From the NCBI GenBank assembly GCA_021817025.1, contig JAKAWF010000030.1, positions 1-20,841 on the forward strand: a stretch of 20,841 bases of DNA, in the 5' to 3' direction. The position numbers and the translations under genes are program-made. The notes beneath the pieces were generated by a model. It had not been told where the DNA came from. It worked only from the letters and a program-made list of their open reading frames with translations, and did not search any database. The first letter of the stretch is position 1. Every line of letters begins with the position of its first letter. This DNA is from a bacterium. GTDB lineage: Bacteria; Chloroflexota; Dormibacteria; UBA8260; Bog-877. Shown here one piece after another: positions 1 through 7,416 of the stretch.

Positions 1-2305
1 CCATGTCCATGGAGACGTCCCCGACCAGCCGATGGAGACGGCCGCGGATCAGCACCGCGGCCCAGTTGGCGGGCCCGCGCCGGAAGCCGTCTCCGTAGCC
101 GACCGAGATCGTCGCTACCCGCATCGCGCGCTCCGCCTGAAAGGCATCCCCATAACCCACGTAGGTGCCCGCCTCCAGCTCATGGATTTCAACCACAGTG
201 GTCTTGAAGGAGAGCACCGGCAGCCGCCGCCGGCCGTCGGCGGTGCGCAACCCCAACAGCTCCCCCCCGCAACGGACCAGATCCAGCCTGGCGGCGGGCA
301 GATGTCGCCAGGCCGCGCTGCTGGCCGCATGCCGGATCCGGAACCGGTGGCCCGTATCCTCGGCCGCCTGCACCGACGCCAGCAGCCGGGCCAGCTGCTG
401 CCCGGCCGAGGCATTATCCTGCCCCATTCGGAAGTGCGTGTAGATCCCCTCCAGATCGACGTGAGGAAACCCTCGGGCTTGGGCCACAAAGTCACCAACC
501 CCAGCCGGTGGGATCCCCAGGCGGGACATCCCGGTGTCAACCTTGAGGTGGGCCCGGGCCAGTCGTCCGGCCCGCTCGCCCGCCGCCTCCAGCGCCCCCA
601 GCACCTCCTGGTCGAACACCGTCACCACCAGGTCGAGCTCCAGCGCCTGCCCGATCTGGCTCGGTGGCGTGTAACCCAGCACCAGACACGGGGCGTCGAT
701 TCCCGCGCCACGGAGTTGACCGGCCTCCGCCAGAGTCGCGGTGGCGACCCACTTCGCTCCGCTGGCGAGCGCGGTCCTGGCGACCTGGACCGCCCCGTGA
801 CCGTAGGCGTCCGCCTTGACCACCGCCATCAGCGGAACCGGCGCCAGCTCGGAGACCACCTCCGTCACGTTGGCCGCCAGCGCAGCCACGTCGACCTCAA
901 CCCAGGTGGGCCGCTGCGCGGATCTGAACCCGAGCAGACGCCAGCCGCGATCCTGGCGCACCACCGGGGAGCCGGGCTCGGCCAGCCGAGCGGAGAGTCG
1001 CTCCAGCCTCTGGAGCGCCGTTCCCTTCACCAGCACGGTCCCGCCGGCGGCGAGCACGGGCGCGGCCAAGGCCTGCGCCTCGCCCAGGCTGGCCACCGTG
1101 GTCACCCTGTGGCGGTTGCGGCCGCTGCCGTTGGAAGGGTGCTCCTCCAAGACCACGAGCTGGGCTCCCGCCCAGCTCCGCGGCCACGACCTCTCTCCGC
1201 TCACGACCGCCATTCGAGGTCCGGGCAGGTCTCGCAACGCCTCCTGCGCCAACGCCGTCGACTGGGGTGTGGCATCGACTGAGTCGTCGAGGACACAGCC
1301 TCCGGCCGCCCCCTTGAGGAGGGACAGCCGACCCGGCAGCGGTCCCAGCTCCGAGAGCGCCTCCAGGGCTGCGGCAGGCTCGATCTGCAGGGCCAGGAGA
1401 GACGCCAGAGCGGCGCCCCAGGCCGGCGGCCCCACCACTGGGTGGAGCCGGGCCGGCAGCTCCCACCGGCGCTTCCCGATGAGCACCAGGCATCGCCATC
1501 GACCCGGCCACTGCGTCCCCAGGTCCAGCGGCCCCACCTCGACGGTGGCGCCGCTGCCCAACCCGCCGAAGGTGACCTGGGGGTGCTCCTGGAACCGGTG
1601 CCGCAGCGCCGAATCCGAGCTTGGCAACACCACCGTGGCCCCGCCCGGGAGCAGGGCGCCCATCTGGTCGGCCAGAGCCGCCGGGGACCTCCAGTAGAGG
1701 GCCCCGGCGTCCACGGTGGTGGTGACGCAGAGCACCCGGGGATCGAGCATCCCGGCCAGGAGCCGCTCTTCCCGGCGGCTGGCGGCGGCTACCTCCAGCA
1801 CCAACCTGCTCGGATGGGCCGGCAGCGCCGCCAGGGCGATCGGGATTCCGAGGGAGTCATTGCGGTCCCCGTTGCCGACGACCCGCTGCCCACACTCGGC
1901 CGCCCAGGCGGCCAGAATGGCCGCTTGGGCTGTGCTCTTGCCAAGGCTCCCCCCAACCACCACCAGCTGGCCGCGCTCGAGCCGCCTCGCGGCCCACTCC
2001 ACCAGCGCCTCCCGACAGCTGGCGACCCTGACCACGGTCGGCTGACGGCCTCGCCACCCGGCCTCCGACCAGGGCACCAGACCCTCGATGGGCCGGTCGA
2101 CCAAGAACCCGGTGGCCCCCCGCGCGAACGCCTCCCCGATGTATGTGTGGCCGTCGCCGGTGGCGGTCCGGATCGCCACGAACAACTCGCCCCCTACCAC
2201 GTTGCGGGAGTCGTGGGCGATGGCGGTGAATTCCCCGTCTCCCACGGAGATCACCACCGGCGCCTGAGCGGCACACCCCGCTACAAGTTCGCCCAGCTGG
2301 AGCAT
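1..2305 (-). CDS. MurF-like domain fused to alanine racemase (3' end outside window)
   Basis: One uninterrupted frame from ATG 2305 to the window edge (768 residues seen). Residues 1-455 resemble MurF, the D-Ala-D-Ala-adding ligase: HDSRNVVGGELFVAI, P-loop GGSLGKST with Lys123, NDSLGIP, LEVAA with Glu171, DDSVDATPQS at 340-349, and VLVKGTALQRLE near 427. Several catalytic motifs of MurF are altered, so ligase activity is doubtful. Residues 469-768 are alanine racemase (L-Ala to D-Ala): PLP lysine 497 in AVVKADAYGHG, HLKVDTGMSRLGI, IYTHF, the catalytic Tyr718 (YVGYGDAF), SVGYGDGF, and the GDVSMDM loop. The start overlaps the upstream stop by one base. MurF-Alr fusions are known in Bacteroidota. 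Confidence 0.88.
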   Translation of the reverse strand, partial: MLQLGELVAGCAAQAPVVISVGDGEFTAIAHDSRNVVGGELFVAIRTATGDGHTYIGEAFARGATGFLVDRPIEGLVPWSEAGWRGRQPTVVRVASCREALVEWAARRLERGQLVVVGGSLGKSTAQAAILAAWAAECGQRVVGNGDRNDSLGIPIALAALPAHPSRLVLEVAAASRREERLLAGMLDPRVLCVTTTVDAGALYWRSPAALADQMGALLPGGATVVLPSSDSALRHRFQEHPQVTFGGLGSGATVEVGPLDLGTQWPGRWRCLVLIGKRRWELPARLHPVVGPPAWGAALASLLALQIEPAAALEALSELGPLPGRLSLLKGAAGGCVLDDSVDATPQSTALAQEALRDLPGPRMAVVSGERSWPRSWAGAQLVVLEEHPSNGSGRNRHRVTTVASLGEAQALAAPVLAAGGTVLVKGTALQRLERLSARLAEPGSPVVRQDRGWRLLGFRSAQRPTWVEVDVAALAANVTEVVSELAPVPLMAVVKADAYGHGAVQVARTALASGAKWVATATLAEAGQLRGAGIDAPCLVLGYTPPSQIGQALELDLVVTVFDQEVLGALEAAGERAGRLARAHLKVDTGMSRLGIPPAGVGDFVAQARGFPHVDLEGIYTHFRMGQDNASAGQQLARLLASVQAAEDTGHRFRIRHAASSAAWRHLPAARLDLVRCGGELLGLRTADGRRRLPVLSFKTTVVEIHELEAGTYVGYGDAFQAERAMRVATISVGYGDGFRRGPANWAAVLIRGRLHRLVGDVSMDM

Positions 2306-3549
2306 CAGGCCCGGGTGGGGTCCTCCATGCCCAAACGCACCTGCTCTTGGACCTCGACCAGCGCGTCCGCCACCTCGCTGGCGAGAATCCCGGCCCGACC
2401 ACGTTGCCGGGCCAGCTGGCTGCCCGCCTCTGCGTGCAGGAACACCGCCGCCTGAGCCGCCTCAAACGGCGGCTGGCCCTGGGCGAGCAGCGCTCCGATC
2501 AGACCGGCCAGGACGTCACCGGTGCCCCCCGAGGCGAGCGCGGCGGTCGCGTGGTCGTCGCTCCACAGCTGGCCCTCAGCCCCGGCCACCACCGTCCTGG
2601 GACCCTTGAGCACGACTGTGCAGGAGAGCTGGCGCGCCAGCTCGACCGCCGCCCCCACGCGATCTGCCTGGAGGGCGTCCACGGGCACGCCCAGGAGCCG
2701 GGAGGCCTCGAGCGGGTGGGGCGTCAGAACCGCCCCCGGCGGCACCAGGCTCCGGAGCCCGGCCCCACGCGCAATCGCGTTCAGGGCATCCGCGTCCAGC
2801 ACCAGCTGGCGGCCCCGGTCGGCCAGCTGCCGGAGGACTCCGCTCAGGAACTCTAGCAAGGACTCGCCATCGCTGAGCCCGGGGCCGCAGACCACCCCCT
2901 GGGCGGCTGCCAGCGGCGTGCTCAGGGCCGCGGCCGACAGCCCCGAGTAACCGTCGGGAGCGGAAGGTAGAGCGACCCTGATGGTCTCGGGCGCGAACCC
3001 GCCCTGACCGCCCTCGGGGCCAACGATCACCTGCACCTTGCCGGCTCCGCCGCGGTGAGCGCCCCGGCACGCCAGGACCGCTGCGCCCGGGAAGGCCGGG
3101 CTCCCGGCCAGTACCAGCACGGTCCCGAAGGTCCCCTTGTGACCCTCGTTGGGGCGCTCCGGAAGGCGAAGGTCCACCGGCCACCTGGACAGGAGCCCGA
3201 GCTTCTGAGCCGGGCGCGGATCGAAGGCGGCGACCGCCACCGCCAGCCCGACGTCATGGGACAGGCTCAACTCGAGACCCGGCACCGGCCGGCCGTCGAT
3301 CAGAACCTCGGGAGCGCCACCTGCTCGATGGGTGACCGCAATGCTGGGGTAGGTGGGAATCGACCGGCCCTGGCTGCCGTACACCTTGCGGACAGCCTCC
3401 TTGGCAGCCCAGCGGGCCGCCAGCCGCTCGGGGCGACCCTGGCAGTAGTCGACCTCCTCCGGGCTGAACATCTTGGCGGCAAACCCAGGCCGCCGCGAAC
3501 TCAGGCGGGCGATTCTCTCGACCCCTGTGACGTCGACTCCGACTGCCAT
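2305..3549 (-). CDS. Holo-ACP synthase / ADP-dependent NAD(P)H-hydrate dehydratase fusion
   Basis: A single 414-residue frame joins two enzymes. Residues 1-110 are AcpS, which transfers phosphopantetheine from CoA to acyl carrier protein: GVDVTGVERI with Asp6, LAARWAAKEAV with Glu51, and LSLSHDVGLAVAV. Residues about 125-414 are NnrD, which repairs hydrated NADH/NADPH using ADP: KGTFGTVLVLAGSPAFPGAA, VLTPHPLEASRLLG, VVLKGPRTVV, and GTGDVLAGLIGALLAQ at about 342 with the catalytic Asp. ATG at 3549 has GGAGG 5 nt upstream, so it is preferred over a TTG at 3576. NnrD is more often fused to the NnrE epimerase, which is absent here. The TGA shares a base with the next ATG (TGATG). Confidence 0.92.
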   Translation of the reverse strand: MAVGVDVTGVERIARLSSRRPGFAAKMFSPEEVDYCQGRPERLAARWAAKEAVRKVYGSQGRSIPTYPSIAVTHRAGGAPEVLIDGRPVPGLELSLSHDVGLAVAVAAFDPRPAQKLGLLSRWPVDLRLPERPNEGHKGTFGTVLVLAGSPAFPGAAVLACRGAHRGGAGKVQVIVGPEGGQGGFAPETIRVALPSAPDGYSGLSAAALSTPLAAAQGVVCGPGLSDGESLLEFLSGVLRQLADRGRQLVLDADALNAIARGAGLRSLVPPGAVLTPHPLEASRLLGVPVDALQADRVGAAVELARQLSCTVVLKGPRTVVAGAEGQLWSDDHATAALASGGTGDVLAGLIGALLAQGQPPFEAAQAAVFLHAEAGSQLARQRGRAGILASEVADALVEVQEQVRLGMEDPTRA

Positions 3550-3592
3550 CGGAGCCTCCGGCAGCGGGTCTGTCAAGTGGGCTTCCCGCCGC

Positions 3593-5425
3593 TCACTCGA
3601 CGGTCACCGACTTGGCCAGATTGCGGGGACGGTCGACATCGCAGCTTCTGGTCATGGCGGCGTGGTAAGCCAGCAGCTGGCCCACCAGGGCGTTCACCAA
3701 TGGGGAGACGACCTCGGGCACCCGGGGCACCTCGACGGTGAACTGCACATCGTCGACCAGGGACCGGTCGCCCTCGCTCACGACCGCCAGGACCGGACTC
3801 TGACGCGCGCACGCCTCCTGGATGTTGCTACGCGTCTTGTCCCGCGTCGCCGCCTCCGTGGCGAAGGCGATCACCGGCATGTCGGGCTCCAGCAGGGCGA
3901 TCGGGCCGTGCTTCAACTCCCCCGCCGGATAGGCCTCGGCATGCAGGTAGGAAACCTCCTTCAGCTTCAGCGCCGCCTCCAGGGCGGCCGGATAGTTGTA
4001 GCCCCGCCCCATGTAGAGCGCGCCCTGATGCTCTGCCAGCCAAGCTCCCAGAGGCGCGAACTCGTGCTCCCGGGCGAGCACCTGCCGCTGCACGTCGGCA
4101 ACTGAGCGCAGGGCCGTCGCCAGCTCGCGGAGGTCACCCTGATCCTGGGTCCGGCGCACCTGCGCCATCCTGAGGGCCAGCAGCAGTGAGCAGGCCACCT
4201 GGTTGACGTATGTCTTGGTCGACACCACGCAGACCTCGGGGCCAGCATGCAGGTTGATGACGGCGTCGGCCTCCAGGGCGAGGGTGCTGCCCACCACATT
4301 GGTCAGGCCCAGCACAAAACTGCCCCGCTCTCGGGCCAGCCGCGCCGCCGCCAGGGTGTCAGCAGTCTCGCCGGACTGGGAGATTGCGATGGTCAGAGTG
4401 GAGTCGTCGACGGGCTGGGGCCGGTACCGCCACTCTGACGCCACCTCCACCGCGGTGGGCAGTCCCGCCAGGTCCTCCAGCGCGTACTTGGCCAGAATCC
4501 CCGCATAGTAGGCACTGCCCGCAGCCACGATCTGGACTCGTTGAAAGCGTGAGAGCAGCCGATCGTCGGCTCCCCAGTCGGAGAACTCGACCTGGCCGTC
4601 TCCGAGCAGCCGGCCGCGCAGCGCGTTCTCCAGCGCTGCCGGTTGCTCGTGGATCTCCTTGGACATGAAATTGGGATACCCGCCTCGCTCGGCCTGGATC
4701 ACGTCCCAATCCACTCGCAGCACCCGGGGGACGAGTTCGGTGCCATCGACGATGGACGTCACCACGGGTCCCACCGGCGTGAGCACCACCATCTGCCCCT
4801 CTCCCAACACCAGCGCTTGTTTGGTGTATGGGATTACGGCCGTCAGATCGGAGCTCAGGAACCACTCCTTCTGGCCGACACCCACCACCAGGGGAGCGTT
4901 CAGACGAGCCCCGATCAGGGTGTCCGGGTCGGTGGAGCTCAGCACCACCACCGCGTAGGCTCCCCGCAGCCGGCCGAGTGCCCTCCTGGTCGCCGCCACC
5001 AGGTCCCCTGCGTAGTACTCCTCGATCAGATGCGGCAGAACCTCGGTGTCGGTCTCCGACTTGAAGGTGTGGCCAGCCATCTCGAGTTCGCGCCGGAGCT
5101 CGGCGAAGTTCTCGATGATCCCATTGTGAATCACGAAGAAGCGCCCGCTGCAGTCGGCGTGGGGATGGGCGTTGTCGTAGCTGGGACGGCCGTGGGTGGC
5201 CCAGCGGGTGTGCCCCATCCCAACTCGGCCCAAGATGTCCTCGCCGTCGATCCTGTGCAGGAGCGCCTCGACCTTGCCAGCCGACTTGACCAGCATGGGA
5301 GCCCCACCTTCACCCAGCACCACCACCCCCGCCGAGTCGTAGCCCCGGTACTCCAACCGCTGGAGGCTGTCGAGCAGGACGGGAGCCGCGACCCGCTCTC
5401 CCAGGTAGCCGATTATTCCGCACAT
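3593..5425 (-). CDS. glmS: Glutamine-fructose-6-phosphate aminotransferase (isomerizing)
   Basis: Makes glucosamine-6-phosphate from fructose-6-phosphate and glutamine, the first committed step to UDP-GlcNAc and peptidoglycan. It has 610 residues. The N-terminal Ntn glutaminase domain (about 1-235) has the nucleophile Cys2 (MCGIIGYLGE), HTRWATHG at 72-79 and HNGIIEN at about 100. Two SIS isomerase domains follow (about 290-430 and 460-600) with AAGSAYYAG, ISQSGETADTLAA, EVSYLHAEAYPAGELKHGPI and the C-terminal DRPRNLAKSVTVE. ATG at 5425 has a GGGAGG ribosome-binding site 6 nt upstream. glmM, the usual companion of cdaA-cdaR-glmS, is absent here. Confidence 0.97.
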   Translation of the reverse strand: MCGIIGYLGERVAAPVLLDSLQRLEYRGYDSAGVVVLGEGGAPMLVKSAGKVEALLHRIDGEDILGRVGMGHTRWATHGRPSYDNAHPHADCSGRFFVIHNGIIENFAELRRELEMAGHTFKSETDTEVLPHLIEEYYAGDLVAATRRALGRLRGAYAVVVLSSTDPDTLIGARLNAPLVVGVGQKEWFLSSDLTAVIPYTKQALVLGEGQMVVLTPVGPVVTSIVDGTELVPRVLRVDWDVIQAERGGYPNFMSKEIHEQPAALENALRGRLLGDGQVEFSDWGADDRLLSRFQRVQIVAAGSAYYAGILAKYALEDLAGLPTAVEVASEWRYRPQPVDDSTLTIAISQSGETADTLAAARLARERGSFVLGLTNVVGSTLALEADAVINLHAGPEVCVVSTKTYVNQVACSLLLALRMAQVRRTQDQGDLRELATALRSVADVQRQVLAREHEFAPLGAWLAEHQGALYMGRGYNYPAALEAALKLKEVSYLHAEAYPAGELKHGPIALLEPDMPVIAFATEAATRDKTRSNIQEACARQSPVLAVVSEGDRSLVDDVQFTVEVPRVPEVVSPLVNALVGQLLAYHAAMTRSCDVDRPRNLAKSVTVE

Positions 5426-5442
5426 GGCCGCCTCCCCGCGCT

Positions 5443-5476
5443 GTCGGCAGATTCGCTGCGGTTAACGCTGGCCGAC
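5443..5476. other. Imperfect inverted repeat in the cdaR-glmS gap
   Basis: GTCGGCAG at 5443-5450 pairs with CTGGCCGAC at 5468-5476 with one bulged base, around a 17-nt loop. The repeat lies within the 86-nt gap between cdaR and glmS, upstream of the GGGGAGG ribosome-binding site of glmS. It could be a leader structure. It has no T-run, so it is not an obvious terminator, and it is far too small for a glmS ribozyme. Functional significance is uncertain. Confidence 0.3.
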
Positions 5477-5511
5477 CCCGCCAGGTTACGGGAAAGTGGC
5501 CCGGGCAGGTC

Positions 5512-6501
5512 TCAGGGGCTCGGGCTCGGGGTCGGGGTTGGCGTCGGTGCCGGCGTCGGGGTTGGGGTGGCCGACGGCACTGGCGAGATGCTGACCACAA
5601 CCGTCACCACCGTGACCGAGGAGCTGACCCCGCTCGGGGTCACCAGGGCCACCTGCACGGTGGTGTCCTTGCTCAGCCCGTTCACGTTGACGGGTTGGGT
5701 GTCGAGCGCGGTCAGGCCCGCCAGGACCCCCGCTTGACCGGTGGCGACAACCGTCAGGGGAGTGGTCTGGACGCCGGTCAGCGTGTACCCAGAAGCAACC
5801 TGGCCAGTGACCGTGGCGAGGACCGCAAGGGTGCTCTCGGTGGTCTGCGAGGTGATCACGGCATGGACGGTCACCACGGTGGGCTGAAATGTGACCTGCT
5901 GGGTCAGATTACCGGTGTTGACCAGGCTGACCGGGGAGGAGATCGAAATCGAGGTTCTCACCGAGCCGAGGTCGACTCTCGCCTCCACCAAGATGTTGGG
6001 CAGGATGCTGGAGGGCGCCCTGACCGCGACATAGCCAGGGACGGCGGCGGTGGCGGCGTTGTTCACGCTGTAGCCGGCCGGGGGCGCCCTGGAGACCACC
6101 ACGTGGACCGGCAGGTTGGCTGTCTTCCAGACATCGATCACCACCAGCACCGTGGCCGGCCAGCTCCAGAGCACGAAGTTGGGATCGGACTTGGTCACCG
6201 TGAGCTTCACCTGATACTCACCGGGGCGGCTGATCTTGCTCAGGTTCACCGAGGCGAAGAGATGAGCCGACACGGTCGCCGCCCGCACCTGGGAGGCGAC
6301 CCCGGCGACCTTGATCGGGACCGCCTCGATGCGATGCAACAGCAGCAGGTCGGGGCTGAGCCCGTTGACCTGGACGGGCACGTCCACACTCGTGATGGCG
6401 GGGGGGTTGGTGGCGTAGACGACGGCGACCCACATCCCGCAGGCCACCACCAGCGCGATCAGCTTCAACCGCCAGTTGCCGAAGATGAACCGGGATCGCA
6501 T
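5512..6501 (-). CDS. cdaR: YbbR-domain protein (CdaR-like regulator of CdaA)
   Basis: Probable membrane-anchored extracytoplasmic partner of the diadenylate cyclase. In Firmicutes, CdaR binds and modulates CdaA. It has 329 residues from ATG 6501, which has a GGAGGGG ribosome-binding site at about 9 nt and lies 5 nt after the cdaA stop. A short cytosolic N terminus (MRSRFIFGNWRLK) precedes one transmembrane helix (about 13-32, LIALVVACGMWVAVVYA). Several beta-rich YbbR-like repeats follow, each with a P-V-x-V-like pattern (VDVPVQVNGL; NLPVHVVVS; QPVNVNGL). The protein ends in a Pro/Thr/Ser tail (ATPTPTPAPTPTPTPSPSP). YbbR identity comes from the architecture and the neighbouring genes. Confidence 0.82.
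   Translation of the reverse strand: MRSRFIFGNWRLKLIALVVACGMWVAVVYATNPPAITSVDVPVQVNGLSPDLLLLHRIEAVPIKVAGVASQVRAATVSAHLFASVNLSKISRPGEYQVKLTVTKSDPNFVLWSWPATVLVVIDVWKTANLPVHVVVSRAPPAGYSVNNAATAAVPGYVAVRAPSSILPNILVEARVDLGSVRTSISISSPVSLVNTGNLTQQVTFQPTVVTVHAVITSQTTESTLAVLATVTGQVASGYTLTGVQTTPLTVVATGQAGVLAGLTALDTQPVNVNGLSKDTTVQVALVTPSGVSSSVTVVTVVVSISPVPSATPTPTPAPTPTPTPSPSP
5515..5568 (-). repeat. Low-complexity Thr-Pro/Ser-Pro repeat at the 3' end of cdaR
   Basis: The DNA encodes alternating proline with threonine, serine or alanine up to the stop codon. The plus (template) strand is a G-rich tract. It has four runs of at least three G within 5515-5537 (GGGG, GGG, GGGG, GGGG, separated by 2-3 nt) and further GGGG runs at 5558 and 5564. 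It satisfies a simple G-quadruplex motif on the template strand. Confidence 0.8.
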
Positions 6502-6506
6502 GGGGA

Positions 6507-7391
6507 TCAGCCCCTCCCCGCCGGAGTCACATGGCCGCCATGGGAACTCCGGGCCCGCAGGCGCAGCATCCGGCGCTGGCCCTCGTACATCGGCAGGCGC
6601 AAGAAGGCTCCGATGTGGTTGGTGAGCGAGTCCCCATCCAGGCCGCTCTCGAGCTCCCCCCCGGTCGCCCAACTGAGCCTCCCGGTCTCCTCGGAGACCA
6701 CCACCACCGCCGCGTCGGTGGCCTGGCTGAGCCCCACCGCCGCCAGGTGGCGCGTGCCGCTGCGATGGGCTCTGGCCGCCTGCTCGGCCAGGGGCAGCAC
6801 GCAACCGGCGGCCACCACCCGCCCCAAGTGCACGATCGCAGCCCCGTCGTGGAGGGGGGACTTGTAGGTGAAGATGGTCTCCAGGGTTTCGGCCGTCAGG
6901 ATCGCATCGAGCCTGACCCCGGTGGCGGCGATCTCCTCCAGCCCGATGTCCCCCTGCAGCACGATCAGAGCGCCGGTGTGGGACTCGCTCAGCCGCAGCG
7001 CCGCCCGCGCCACCTCGTCGACCTCGCGACGGAGCTGGGCGGTGTCAGGGGCGAGCAGCCCATAGCGCAAGCGGCCCAGGCTGCCCATCTGGTCCAGAGC
7101 CCGGCGGAGCTCGGGTTGGAAGAGCACGAACACGCCGATCAGGATCACCTGCCCACCGTTGACGTAGATGAACTTCAGGACCGGCAGGTTGAGGATGATC
7201 GCGATCGCCCCCAGGGCCCCGATCACCAGCAGGCCCAGCAGCAGCTGCACCGCCTGGGTGCCCCGGATCAAGACCAGAAGCCGGTACAGCAAGAAGGTGA
7301 TGATCGCCACGTCGAGGGCGTCCCGCCAGCCCACCCCCTGGACCATCACCCCGAAGGTCTCGCCCAGATTCAAACCACCCAGTACGAGCAT
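6507..7391 (-). CDS. cdaA: Diadenylate cyclase, CdaA type (c-di-AMP synthase)
   Basis: Membrane-bound enzyme condensing two ATP into cyclic di-AMP, a regulator of potassium and osmolyte balance and the cell wall. It has 294 residues. Three hydrophobic segments lie at about 27-42, 48-68 and 80-92, ending in the typical FQPELRRALDQMGSLGR. The DAC (DisA_N) domain has the DGA motif at 182-184 (SPLHDGAAIV). The second catalytic motif reads GTRHLAAVG at 212-220, where the family usually has GTRHRAA. SEETG follows at 233-237. The start is ATG 7391 with a weak ribosome-binding site, 25 nt after argF. It is next to a YbbR-like gene and glmS, the typical CdaA neighbourhood. Confidence 0.92.
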   Translation of the reverse strand: MLVLGGLNLGETFGVMVQGVGWRDALDVAIITFLLYRLLVLIRGTQAVQLLLGLLVIGALGAIAIILNLPVLKFIYVNGGQVILIGVFVLFQPELRRALDQMGSLGRLRYGLLAPDTAQLRREVDEVARAALRLSESHTGALIVLQGDIGLEEIAATGVRLDAILTAETLETIFTYKSPLHDGAAIVHLGRVVAAGCVLPLAEQAARAHRSGTRHLAAVGLSQATDAAVVVVSEETGRLSWATGGELESGLDGDSLTNHIGAFLRLPMYEGQRRMLRLRARSSHGGHVTPAGRG

Positions 7392-7416
7392 CAGAGGACG
7401 CCGCCGCAGCGATCGA

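Noticed and set aside
32..2455. Overlapping plus-strand open frames opposite the MurF-like/Alr gene
   Set aside because: The minus-strand frame carries clear MurF and Alr motifs throughout, while the plus-strand products are compositionally biased and featureless.
3550..3576. TTG at 3576 as the start of the AcpS-NnrD fusion
   Set aside because: The ATG at 3549 has GGAGG 5 nt upstream and aligns with the usual AcpS N terminus; the nine extra residues overlap that ribosome-binding site.
5426..5511. Possible glmS ribozyme/riboswitch upstream of glmS
   Set aside because: The gap is only 86 nt, too short for the ribozyme core, and no matching conserved core was seen. Only a small imperfect inverted repeat is present.
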